Shown here: one piece after another, positions 37,439 through 47,244 of the stretch
Layout: each line of letters starts with the position of its first letter
Numbering within the stretch: position 1 is the stretch's first letter
Assembly: GCA_907163375.1 (NCBI GenBank)
Contig: CAJQUW010003011.1
Span: 52,166-116,165, forward strand
Length of the DNA: 64,000 bases
Direction: 5' to 3'
From: Prostheceraeus crozeri
Lineage: Eukaryota; Platyhelminthes; Polycladida; Euryleptidae
Translations under genes and position numbers: made by a program
The notes under the pieces: generated by a model
What the model saw: the letters and a program-made list of their open reading frames with translations, nothing else
The model's database searches: none
What the model was told of the DNA's origin: nothing

Positions 37439-40400
37439 TTATTCCCACGTGTCATCATCATCACTTAAATTACTCTCACAGATGATTGTTTGAAATATTT
37501 CAGCTTGAATATCTTCTCCGTTATAAGGTAACATAATTTCATTTTCATCTGGTGCTTGACGTTTAAGAATATTTATTTGACCAGAAAATTTTTTTTCTTC
37601 AGTATTATTATTTTTATCAGGAATACTAATTCCAGTTTCTAAAGATCTTTTCCATGGTTTATTAACTGTAGTCGATAATGTTTTCCCCGAATATAATTTT
37701 AGAAAATCTTCTACTTTTACTTTATCTTGTGAATATCCTTTGAATGTTTTCTTTTCACTAAGTCTCCCTTGTTCATCTACAGTAATACAGTATTTTACTT
37801 TAGGTGCAATAAACATTGCAAAAATAATTCCACCATTTCCATAATCATTTTTCCCTTGACACAATTCTCCTCCAACATATCCAGCAGCGTCTAATTTATT
37901 AAAGAGCTCATTGGAAATATATATTGAATCAGTATCTGTATAATGAATGTATTTTTCTTTGAAACCATTAATTTCTAAAATAAAGTTATTCATGATTCTT
38001 CTAGAGTGAGAAAGAATGAAAGAACCTAAGTGTGATGGCATGAATGACGTCTTCCCATCTTTTACAATATTAGTTTTGAGAAATTCATCATCTTCCATTT
38101 CTACTTTCGCTAAATATTGTTCATCATTTAATTTTTCATAATCTTTTACTTCTTGAGTGAAATTTTTTCTCAATGTATTCTCATTCCATAAATGATATTT
38201 AGTGGTTATATCTTTTTGCACAGTTTTGCCATATAGCGAATTCATCAATAATTTAATTAACTCATCACCTACAGTATTTCCTTCTGTTTTATATCTTTTT
38301 CTCAAATTAAAAAGTTTTTCAATATAATTTCGAAATGGTGAAACTTGATAATTTTTTTCATAAATTATACCATCAGTAATATGTAAGATTTTCCCCCCAC
38401 ATCTAACAATTTCTTGTATGTCAACAGAAGTTAATACATCATAACATATACCATTTCTAAACCTGATTACTTTTACATGAGAATTATTATTTTGATTTTT
38501 AACTTTATCTTTAATAGGAACTGGTTGGAAAAACATATCATTCGGATATTGAAACACAACAGAGAATATTCCAGTTTTAGGTCTAAATGTTTGAGTATTA
38601 AATTTATATACTATTTCCCGCTCTTCTTCTTGACGAAATTTTCTAGCTGATTCAGCTTTAGGGTATTCTGAATTTTCATCATACATAGCTGATGGATATA
38701 AAGATGTTGCATCAAAAGCCATTAGAAATTCATTTTTTTGTTCAAGTAGTTGATTTGAAATTTTCTTACAAATTTCAGTTTTATCTCCTAAATCTCGATA
38801 CTGTTTCATTAAATCTATTAAATTACTTCCCAGGACAAAGTCCCACCAGCGTAGCGACCAAGGGACAAAGTCCCCCCAGCGCAGCGACCAGGTAAATACT
38901 GTTTTAATATTGGTAACAAGATGCTACAAAATGGCGATATGTATTTTCTTATATTTGCTGAAACTCTTCCACCTTTAACAGATTTTCTAATATAATTTCT
39001 AGCCCATAAATCTATATGAGAATGAATATTTATATTGTCATTTTGTACGCTTTTCATCCAACCGTTAAATGTTAAAGCAGAGGATGTCAAATTAGTAGTT
39101 ATATCTTCACCAACTAAATCTTGCATAACATTATTATATTTGTAGATACAAAAAGCTAAAGAAAGAATATCGTTAACTAAATATGGTCTCCATTCATTTT
39201 CTTTTTCTTTATAATTTTCATGTGTTATGTCTCCAATTTCATAATTTAATTTACACACATTCGTAGGAATTTTAAAATTCTCACACCATTTAGAAAGACT
39301 TGTTTTTACATGTTGATAACTACATTTCATTATAATAGTTTGAAGTGCTAATTTACCTGAAGGTGAATCTTTTTTCATATTGTTTTTAAATCTAAAAGAT
39401 TTTTGAATGTATCTACTAACACATTCAGTTGTATAAGGATTTTGTAATGAAGCAGTCAATATTCCTCTTGAAGTTTTAAGAGGCGGTTTAGATAATTTAA
39501 AATTAGCTTTTATCGGAAAATAGGAATCAAAACCTGATGAATTGTGAGCTATTAAAGTTACTCTAGAATAATTAAATTTTCCAAGAGTTTTAAAAAATTG
39601 ATGGATCGGACATACGTCCTCTGGGTTTCCCCCGATCGAACATTCATCATCCTCAGTTCTCGTAAATATTTTCACACAATTTTGAAGTTTATTAAATTCT
39701 AATTCAGTTAAATTATTATACTCATTAATCTGTTTTTTAAGTTTTTTAATTTCATCTTCATCTTTTGATCGTTTAATTTTAATCATATCACTTAGCAAAC
39801 GTGTTTCTAATTCTTTCAATCTTTGTTTCGGTAAACAACATATAAATTTATTAAAATTAATAGCTCCTACAGCGTAAGGAATAGGATGAGCTGTTGAACA
39901 GTTAGGATCAGGAAAAGTTTCGAGATCCCAAATATATGTTGAACCATAGTCAATTTTTTTCTTTGTTATGATTTTATATGGACGCGTTGTTAGATTTTCA
40001 TCAGTAACTGTTTTATATATGGGTTTGAACTTATTTTCAATTTCTCTAATAGCTTTTAATTTATGAGATTTATTAATTAAACAATAGTGACCAATTGTTG
40101 AACCTGCGTGAAAATAATTGTAATAAACATAATTATGAAACGTTTCAATTCCTCTAGGATTTAAATGACGATTGGCAGGACTATAATATTGAACACATTC
40201 TCCAAAATATTTATTGAATTGAGAAAATTTACAGTTTGACATTACTCCTGTTCTGGATGTGGCTTTCTCTTTATATAAAAAATTATTAAACATTTCTTTC
40301 ATCATTTCTCCTTGTTCTTCATTAAAACCTCGTAAAACATTATAACATTTAATAAAACAAAAAAATCTTCAGAAGGAATATAACAATATTCACCGAAATA

Positions 40401-40967
40401 TTCTTTGATTCTATATTTCATATTAATCCCTGCCCCTCTATGCGATCTTTGTACTAACTTCATTCCAAAATCTTCATATTTAATATTACCTGTAAAAATC
40501 CATTCGTTAGCATCGGATTTCTCATCCAGATTCGAAAACCATGTTTCAAATGATTTTTTATTATAGAAGGTTACGTAAAAATTTTGAATTATATTTTCCT
40601 GATCTTTAACAACTTTTCCAAGTAAATTAATAATTTTACCATTTCCTAAAAGTTTCCGCATATCATTTACTACATTAATAAAAGATACATTTTCATATTT
40701 AATTTCATTTGGATTAAATAAATTACATAAATCATCACCAAGTTCATCCTTAATTCTATCATCAAAAAAGATATCACTAATAGGAGTTTCTAATATTTCT
40801 TTTGTTCCACGTTTCTGTTTTTTAGTATTACGTCTAATACTACGCCTAGTACGTTTCTGTTTTTTAATACGTTTACTATGTTTAATTTGCGCATCAAACT
40901 CAGCAGTTTGTTTCTTGATTAATTCATCAATCCTAGACGTTTGTCCGAGAGACATTTCACGATTCAT
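37439..40967 (-). pseudogene. Protein-primed DNA polymerase B, broken at two sites
   Basis: Three frames make one gene. 40967-40302: basic N-terminus and the pre-exonuclease region ending near 'EYCYIPS'. 40305-38818: ExoI 'WDLETF', ExoII 'HNSSGFD' and ExoIII 'YLVND'. 38809-37439: PolA 'FDATSLYPS', PolB 'LLMNSLYGK' and PolC 'TDTDS'. Break 1 is a one-base length change in a T-run (plus A7 at ~40369-40375). Break 2 is a ~60-bp GC-rich insert of two similar hairpin units at 38826-38892 that ends the exonuclease frame. All catalytic motifs survive, so loss is recent. This polymerase type differs from those of A and C. Confidence 0.9.
38826..38892. repeat. GC-rich hairpin insert in the polymerase gene
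   Basis: Two tandem ~31-bp units, each with GGGAC-AAA-GTCCC-like or related stems and an AGCG(T/C)AGCGACC phrase, in an AT-rich gene. It disrupts the frame between exonuclease and polymerase domains. Confidence 0.8.
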
Positions 40968-41016
40968 ATTTTTTAAAAGAAAGAATGAATTTTTACATAG
41001 AACCTCGGTTCCGTTT

Positions 41017-41346
41017 TTACATATACACAGGAATATGTAATTGATGTAATGTTTCTAATTCATGTGCTGTTAAATGTTCTTTCTTAACCAACCACCATAA
41101 ATTATTATACGCCAAAAATACTCGGAAACTTCTTAAACAAAGTGGAAAGTCTTTTGTTTTAACACACGGTTTAATACCATGTTTTGTTTTATAATCTGTA
41201 ACGAGCGCTACGTATTTATGATGATAATAAAATCTAGCTTCTTTCTTCGAATTTACAGGATTTGTAGGATGACGATAATCTTTTAAAACTGGTACATGCT
41301 CTATCTTATAATCATTCAACATATTTTTTTTTATTTTTATTAACAA
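41017..41346 (-). CDS. Small basic protein, unknown
   Basis: 109 residues (or ~101 from 'MLNDYKIEHVP', whose ATG has the TAAAAA...TATG context). His/Lys/Tyr-rich ('KKEARFYYHHKYVAL') with a 'LAYNNLWWLVKKEHL' end. No family recognised. It lies between polymerase and ATPase of B and is absent at the equivalent place in C. Confidence 0.5.
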   Translation of the reverse strand: MLIKIKKNMLNDYKIEHVPVLKDYRHPTNPVNSKKEARFYYHHKYVALVTDYKTKHGIKPCVKTKDFPLCLRSFRVFLAYNNLWWLVKKEHLTAHELETLHQLHIPVYM

Positions 41347-41398
41347 AAAATTTATAAGAAAAAATTATTCGGCCACTCCGTTCGGTCACTCCGTTCGA

Positions 41399-42166
41399 TC
41401 ACTCCTCGAAAATATTTTCTATAACTCTTTCATGAATTTTTTTATCAATATTAATTGTGATAAATCCATAATCTTTTGACCAAGCATTGTTACACGATTG
41501 TTTAAATTCATCTTTATTTCTTACACATAAATCTCTTAACAAATCACTTAAGTTTCTTGCATTTATTTCAAATAGTATAAATATATTTGCATTCTTTCTA
41601 ATAACACTTCCGTCTAATGAATACATACTTTGTGTTAAATAAAATACACTACAGTTATTATGTCTACCTCTTGTGAAATAATTTCTCTGAACTGACTGAT
41701 TTCTATCATTAACACAATCATCAAAAATTACACAATGTTTCATTGTTTTATCTAGTTTACTAGGATCTTGCATATTACCACTATCATCTATTAGTTGTAT
41801 CTTTATATGCTTATTTTTATTGGTTTCAACTAACTGATTATTTTTTGTTGCTTCTTCACACCACGAACTTATTTCTTCTTCATCTTCAGATTTTTCATAT
41901 TCTTTGAATAATGAAGCAATTGCTGTTTTTTTAAGATTATTTTCAAATCCATATTTTAAAAATTGATAGACGGGTTGTTCTGCCGTTGTTGTATAAATTA
42001 TAAGATTGTTATAATCCAAAAAATTTGGAGTCGTTAAAATTTTAAACAATAGATACGTTTTTCCACAACCTGATCTTCCACAAATAACTGCTAAAACTTT
42101 ATTAGATAAATTTGGATGATGATTAAATTTAAGTTTTTTTTTATTAAATGGAGGTAGTTCACTCAT
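41399..42166 (-). CDS. DNA-packaging ATPase (FtsK/HerA type)
   Basis: 255 residues. Walker A 'GRSGCGKT' (30-37), a Walker B-like 'CVIFDDCV', then 'FYLTQSM'. Nearly identical to the interrupted copy of element C (60205-61015). A GC-rich 'CGGAGTGACCGAACGGAGTG' patch follows the stop in B but not in C. ATG in ATTAAAAAATG context. Intact. Confidence 0.92.
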   Translation of the reverse strand: MSELPPFNKKKLKFNHHPNLSNKVLAVICGRSGCGKTYLLFKILTTPNFLDYNNLIIYTTTAEQPVYQFLKYGFENNLKKTAIASLFKEYEKSEDEEEISSWCEEATKNNQLVETNKNKHIKIQLIDDSGNMQDPSKLDKTMKHCVIFDDCVNDRNQSVQRNYFTRGRHNNCSVFYLTQSMYSLDGSVIRKNANIFILFEINARNLSDLLRDLCVRNKDEFKQSCNNAWSKDYGFITINIDKKIHERVIENIFEE

Positions 42167-42257
42167 TTTTTAATAAAAAAAATTTATTTTTATTTTTTTA
42201 TTTTTTGTTTCTAAAGAAGAAGAAGAAAATTAAACTTCTCTAGCTTCGCGTAGGAGT

Positions 42258-43046
42258 TTATACCTCTCGAACCAAAAGATCTATCATAATCTCTTCACCT
42301 CCAAAATTTATTTCTTGTCCTTTTTCATCAGTGATTCTAATGTTAATGTTGTTAATAGTTTTTCTTGTAATAGGAAAATATATTAATGTTTGTGGAAATA
42401 CATTTAATCTATAACCAATGGGTACAGTAAAAGCTGGAAAACTGAATATTAAATTTGATAATTTACCATTTATATATCCTCCTTCAATAATGTCACAATG
42501 TACAACAATTGAATTTATTTCAGTTATTTTTGGAATCTTCTCACCTAAATGATAACCTTGACTATAGGTTTGTTTATTAAATCCTAATAGCTTTGACAAT
42601 GATCTATCATGATTAAAATCAACTTGATGATTTTCGTCTAAAGTAAGAGAAAATTTATTAACTGCCGGTTCAACTGCAAAATGTAATTGTTTCTTATCTT
42701 TAAATGGTATACCTAAATGTCTCTTAATTTCATTTGATATTGTTTCAACTTCGTAAGAACCAGGAAGAAAAGTTAATATTTTCCATGTTTTGCCTTTATC
42801 AGTAGAATATCTAAATTGATCATTCACATCTTTTATAACATTTTGAATAGTGTTAAATGTAGAGAAACTAGTCAATGCAATTTGATAATTTTTATTTTGT
42901 TCCAAATGTAGAATGGGTTCTAAATTACAAGTGTGTGATGAAGTAGTTGTTATAATTTTTAACGTCGTACTAAATTTTGATGAACCCAAAATCTCTGTCA
43001 AATTTTCTAAATGATTATTAATTTTGTCTAAATCTGCTGAACACAT
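42258..43046 (-). CDS. Conserved Polinton structural-type protein
   Basis: 262 residues, ATG in CTAAAAAATG context. Signature 'PILHLEQNKNYQIALTSFST' followed by 'FNTIQNV' and 'FLPGSYEVETISNEIKRHLG', seen in many invertebrate Polinton proteins beside the capsid genes. It resembles in plan the 'WEVGV..I.Y' proteins of element A (10681-13638) and may be the functional counterpart. Near-identical copy in C (59329-60117). Virion role inferred. Confidence 0.72.
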   Translation of the reverse strand: MCSADLDKINNHLENLTEILGSSKFSTTLKIITTTSSHTCNLEPILHLEQNKNYQIALTSFSTFNTIQNVIKDVNDQFRYSTDKGKTWKILTFLPGSYEVETISNEIKRHLGIPFKDKKQLHFAVEPAVNKFSLTLDENHQVDFNHDRSLSKLLGFNKQTYSQGYHLGEKIPKITEINSIVVHCDIIEGGYINGKLSNLIFSFPAFTVPIGYRLNVFPQTLIYFPITRKTINNINIRITDEKGQEINFGGEEIMIDLLVREV

Positions 43047-43163
43047 TTTTTAGTTAAAATTTTAAATAAATATTATAGATAAAAATCGTAGATAAAAATC
43101 ATAGATAAAAATCATAGATAAAAATCATAAATAAAAAGCATAGATAAAAATCATAGATAAAAA

Positions 43164-43991
43164 TTAGAAACAACATATTTCAGCTACACTTTTATAATCC
43201 TCTTCATTTAGTATCTTCTTTTCTAACAGTCTTTTCAATATAGCATGAATTTCATTGAAACTAGAATTATGTCCTTCTTTTATTGCAGATATTAAAATAT
43301 TTAATCTATTTAGTAATTCTTGTGGATCATCTGGTAAAAATATAGTTGTTTCAGTTTTCTGTTTTTCAGATAAACCTTTCCCTACTTTAACTCCCGTTGA
43401 TAATAAATTTTCTAATTGTTTATAACGTCTAAGAGATTTTACTGCACCAACTCTGTCTAACATAGCTTTATATTTTATGAGATCTTCTACAGCATAATTA
43501 TTTAAATCTGCTCCTCTTAAAAGATTAACAAAATTTCTATCTAAATTAAAAGGAGATTTATCTGGTGAAAAAATTATACCTCGAAAAGGTTGTGGAAATA
43601 TTTCTTTTTGTCCGAGATAAAATCTAGGTATTGTTTTTCCATCTATAAATGAAATAGAATGTTCAAATTGCATAGATTTTGGTAATTTCTTATTAATGTT
43701 TGATTCTAGTAATCCATAGTCATCTAATACAGTTTTGTGCTCTGGATCTGTTATATCAATTTGTTTATCATTATTTGTACTTTCTTTTTCAAGAGTTTTA
43801 AATGGTTTCATAGTTTTCTCAAAATCAGTTTTTACTTGCTCGGTTTGCTGCATTTTTTCAAACATATCAGATTGAATACCAGCTTTTATCATTCTATGTT
43901 GAAGATGATTTTCTTTCATAATATTTCTTTGTTTTATTAACTCTTCTAATTGTTTTATTCTTTTATAATTATCAGCTCTAATTTTATTCAT
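43164..43991 (-). CDS. Conserved Polinton protein, coiled N-terminus, unknown role
   Basis: 275 residues from 'MNKIRADNYKR' (ATG in TTTTAAAAATG context; the frame extends further but without that context). The N-terminal 80 residues form a coiled coil. The middle has 'FIDGKTIPRFYLGQKEI'. The C-terminus has 'PDDPQELLNRLNILISAIKE' and 'NEIHAILKRLLEKKILNEEDY', a helical pattern shared with Polinton proteins next to the ATPase. Counterpart of the 18454-19146 product by position only. Copy in C is frame-broken and has an insertion near its 3' end. Confidence 0.68.
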   Translation of the reverse strand: MNKIRADNYKRIKQLEELIKQRNIMKENHLQHRMIKAGIQSDMFEKMQQTEQVKTDFEKTMKPFKTLEKESTNNDKQIDITDPEHKTVLDDYGLLESNINKKLPKSMQFEHSISFIDGKTIPRFYLGQKEIFPQPFRGIIFSPDKSPFNLDRNFVNLLRGADLNNYAVEDLIKYKAMLDRVGAVKSLRRYKQLENLLSTGVKVGKGLSEKQKTETTIFLPDDPQELLNRLNILISAIKEGHNSSFNEIHAILKRLLEKKILNEEDYKSVAEICCF

Positions 43992-44112
43992 TTTTAAAAT
44001 ATAATATTTGAATTTTGTGGTAACATTGGAATACAGCAAAAACATTTTACTGAACAAATTATTTTTTTATTGCTTTGTTGTTTGACATCTTTTCGTTTAA
44101 AGTTTTCTCGTT

Positions 44113-44841
44113 TTAAGTTTTGTTTAATAAAGTTTTGTTTAATAAAGTTTTGCTTAAATTTTCGCTTAAAGTTTTTAGCTCTTCTAAAAAAATTTTGTCA
44201 TTTTCTTCATTAGAAATTTTAGCATCACTAGAAATTTTGCCATCCTTTTTATTTTTATCATCAACTTTTTCTGTCTGTGATTGAAATGATATTTGATTTA
44301 CTTCATTAGCTATTTGATCAAATTTTTCAATCTCATCTAACGTAATAACATTATCATCACATACTCTTTGAAAGTAGTAATGTAGTTTATCATAGACTTC
44401 TTTAATATGTAAATGCTTAGTTTTTAATGATTTTCGTTTCTTAGTTATTAAAGATTTATCTAACATTGTAACAAGTGAAGTTGCAAAAACACCCGTACCT
44501 GTTAAAGCTGTAGCAACTACTGGAATTACTAAAACACCTGAAGATATAACAATTGTCAAAGCACCTAAACTTATTGTTAAGAATATGCCAATTCCTTGTG
44601 TTACATTCTTAACTTTAGACCATCTCTTTCTTAACTTTTTATAATGCTCTAATCTTAATAATAATTGAGATTCCTTATCTTTCATATACCTAACTCTATC
44701 TTTGTGTTTTTCTTTGTTCATTTTTTCAATGTTCATTTTTTCAATGTCCATTAAAGTAGAACTACGTTCATATGATAACGAAGGATATATTCTTGAGGTT
44801 CCTTCCATTTCTGAAGTTCCTTCCACTTTTGTTTCTTCCAT
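44113..44841 (-). CDS. Two-helix membrane protein with coiled flanks
   Basis: 242 residues from 'MEETKVEG' (TTTAAAAATGG context). N-terminal helix 'LEHYKKLRKRW', then hydrophobic 'GIGIFLTISLGALTIVISSG' and 'VIPVVATALTGTGVF', a helical hairpin in a membrane. A basic helix follows, then a 'DDNVITLDEIEKFDQIANE' EF-hand-like helical end. Found beside the termini of related invertebrate Polintons. Its 5' quarter is inside the terminal repeat, so a partial copy exists at the left end. Function unknown; membrane remodelling or release is a guess. Confidence 0.68.
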   Translation of the reverse strand: MEETKVEGTSEMEGTSRIYPSLSYERSSTLMDIEKMNIEKMNKEKHKDRVRYMKDKESQLLLRLEHYKKLRKRWSKVKNVTQGIGIFLTISLGALTIVISSGVLVIPVVATALTGTGVFATSLVTMLDKSLITKKRKSLKTKHLHIKEVYDKLHYYFQRVCDDNVITLDEIEKFDQIANEVNQISFQSQTEKVDDKNKKDGKISSDAKISNEENDKIFLEELKTLSENLSKTLLNKTLLNKT

Positions 44842-45160
44842 TTTTAAAGAAATATTTTGAATAAATATTTTGAATAAATATTTTGAATACAATCTTCTGG
44901 TATATTGAGACTACGTGATATTTTGAGACAACTTAAATTTTCGTCTGCCTAAATTTTCAAAATTCTTAGACCACGTGATATTTTGAGACAACTTAAATTT
45001 TCGCCCTTCGGCCACGTGAAATTTGAAATCTACCTAAATTTTTGAAATTTTGATTTTTTTGAAAATTTTGAAAACCCCCGCAAAAGTGTGACATCCGGCG
45101 CAAGCGAAGCGAAGCAAAGCGAAGCGAAGCGTCGCGCCGGATGTCACACTATAAACTACT
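44616..45160. repeat. Polinton B right terminal inverted repeat
   Basis: Partner of 27425-27970; ends ACTACT at 45160. Includes the mirror palindrome 45085-45150 and the first codons of the 44113-44841 gene. Confidence 0.93.
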
Positions 45161-45166
45161 TACAAT
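45161..45166. other. Right target-site duplication of Polinton B (TACAAT)
   Basis: Identical to 27419-27424. Confidence 0.97.
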
Positions 45167-45471
45167 ATATTTTCATGTGAAGGTAATATACGAACATTAC
45201 TACTTACCACTAATTAGTTGCTACAATATCCACGATTTCGCCGGTTGGCGAAAAATCAGCTTGCATTAGTAAACAAATATCTACCAACTAATTATAGCAA
45301 CTTTTTCGCCACCTGTCGTTTTTTAATTTTACACATGTTTTTGGATAAATTATGACCATTTTCACATGCGGAGATAGTTTTTACACGAAAATGAACCTTT
45401 AAATAATTATCCACAAAATCGCTACCTCGCCAGATAATCTGTTGATATTAGCAAGATGCGTTCCCACAGGG
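45161..45471. mobile_element. Right arm of the small inverted-repeat transposon split by Polinton B
   Basis: Ends GCAAGATGCGTTCCCACAGG(G), the complement of the left arm start at 26959. No coding content. Confidence 0.6.
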
Positions 45472-46489
45472 TGTTAGTGCAGTTTCATTTCAATGAGGTC
45501 ATCAGACACCAATAACATGAAAGTCGGCCTAAAAAGTGCAGTAGACCTTGAAAATTTCACAATGTCCTCGAGTCAAGAGTTCATGGAAAGTGCTATTCAT
45601 AGAGCAGACCTGCCAACTGTCCCGGATTTTCCGGGACAGTCCCGGATTTTGGAGCTGTCCCGGAAAAGTTAAAATGCTGTCCCGGATTTTGAATTTATTA
45701 ACCTAAGATGAATTCTAGATTGTTTAAGAACGCATATGCGCTGCTTTCAAACATTTGCGCTGCGCGCGCAATCCTAAGGGCAATTCCACGCAGTCACGAA
45801 CGAACTTTGCAGGATTTATTATTACATTTCTGATTGTCATTCCTAACCTATTGAACCGGTGATAATCATACTTTATTTGAATTGGCTGCAATATTCACTT
45901 TATGAAACACTAGCCAAACCGATGAAAAAATGTGTATTTGATGGTTTAAAATACAATAGTTTGAGTGGTCACGAACGAACACAGAACGACAAGACTTTTT
46001 CGAAAAAAATGTAGACGTTAATAACCTCCAAAGCTCTGGATTTTTCATCACGAAATTTGCTCTGATTGAATAGATTAGTATGCTATTTGATCAACTTAAA
46101 TGCTGAAAAGAAATCTAGAAACGTTTGATTACTAGCAGTTCATAAGTTTCGAGAAGTGCGGTCACGAACGAACATTTTGTCCAACTTCATCAGAAAACAT
46201 ATTCGAAAAATAAATCAGTCACAAACGCGCTCCATGCATTCCTTTGTATAAAGATAAAGTTAATAAATCATTTCGGAACATTTGCTTCGTGTCGGGCATC
46301 GAATATCTATTGGCATTCGTCGTTTTTTTTGGCATGCAAGTTCATTCACGAAAGTTAGTCATACTGGCACAAATTTACAAAGAAACGACTTAAGGCTAGG
46401 TACAATTTTGACGCACTTCAATGTCCTAGTTGCTTGTAAGTTATTCTCAAAGTTTCCAAGAGAGTGAAGTTTCTTGACTCACGAGTAAT

Positions 46490-46780
46490 TCTATTTTTAG
46501 CAGTCCAGGGATTCCCATGATATTTCAAGACTGATTTAATCGATATGGAGACAGATGTACGTGTACGTCTTAGGTGGAGAAACACACATCAACCATAATG
46601 TAAAGCTTTTTTAGTAGCCTTGGGCTTCCCATGACATGACTGATTAACGGAATGGGAGCAAATGTATGTATTGGGTAAAAGAAATAGGCTATTTTTAGTA
46701 TCCAGGATTTTCCCATGAACATGGGTATAAGTTGTGCTATTTTTAGTAGTCGTGGGCGTCCCATGAATATTTTTGACTGT
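46490..46780. repeat. Four imperfect ~80-bp repeats
   Basis: The phrase TTTTTAGTA-x-TC...GGG(C/A)(G/T)TCCCATGA(A/C)AT occurs near 46495, 46608, 46692 and 46738 within the hAT-type element. Confidence 0.5.
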
Positions 46781-46812
46781 GAAATATAAAACAATGGAAG
46801 ATATATTTCAAT

Positions 46813-47244
46813 GTGATTCATAACCAAAAAATGGGCAAGACTCGAGCTGAAATCGCGAAGAAGTATCGTTCCACAAATTCATCATATCTTTCCCGGGAAG
46901 TTGACCGGATGAGAGTGAGACGTTCAAATATGACCCAAGAAGAACTCGAACGTGATCGTGAGAAGGCTAAAGTAAGGATGAAAAATCTCCTAGAGAAGAG
47001 GAAGTTGAATGATTCCAACACGGTTTTCAAAACAAAAGCGGCCCCTCATAATCAAATTTCAGTCGAAGGTCACGGTAGCCTAGGGCATCATTTACATATG
47101 CATAAATTTGTACTAGATAAAGTTGATCTAGTAGAAGATAGAAAAATAGTAGATATCTGGTCACGAACGAACATTTATACTAATATTCAAACTCGTGTCA
47201 AAAAATCGGAAGAAATTATGTCCTTGACAAAAAATATTGTTTGA
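46813..47244 (+). CDS. Small basic protein inside the hAT-type element, unknown
   Basis: 143 residues or ~137 from 'MGKTRAEIAKKYR'. The first 80 are a highly charged helix ('VDRMRVRRSNM', 'ELERDREKAKVRMKNLLEKR'), such as occur in small DNA-binding proteins of animal transposons. The rest is unremarkable. It is the only coding-like frame of the element; expression is unproven. Confidence 0.4.
   Translation: MIHNQKMGKTRAEIAKKYRSTNSSYLSREVDRMRVRRSNMTQEELERDREKAKVRMKNLLEKRKLNDSNTVFKTKAAPHNQISVEGHGSLGHHLHMHKFVLDKVDLVEDRKIVDIWSRTNIYTNIQTRVKKSEEIMSLTKNIV

Larger units (their letters stand above)
27425..45160. mobile_element. Polinton/Maverick element B, complete (about 17.7 kb)
   Basis: Bounded by inverted repeats starting AGTAGTTTATAGTG and by exact 6-bp duplications TACAAT. 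Strongly AT-rich, unlike element A. Carries protease, phospholipase-like/integrase fusion, minor virion proteins, capsid, fibre-like protein, polymerase, packaging ATPase and three conserved virion-side proteins. The polymerase and integrase frames are broken, mostly at homopolymers. The element begins with the same AGTAGT hexamer as A although the proteins are only distantly related. Confidence 0.97.

Noticed and set aside
37276-37464. Repetitive 'KKFITS' peptide
   Set aside because: Translation of an 18-bp minisatellite.
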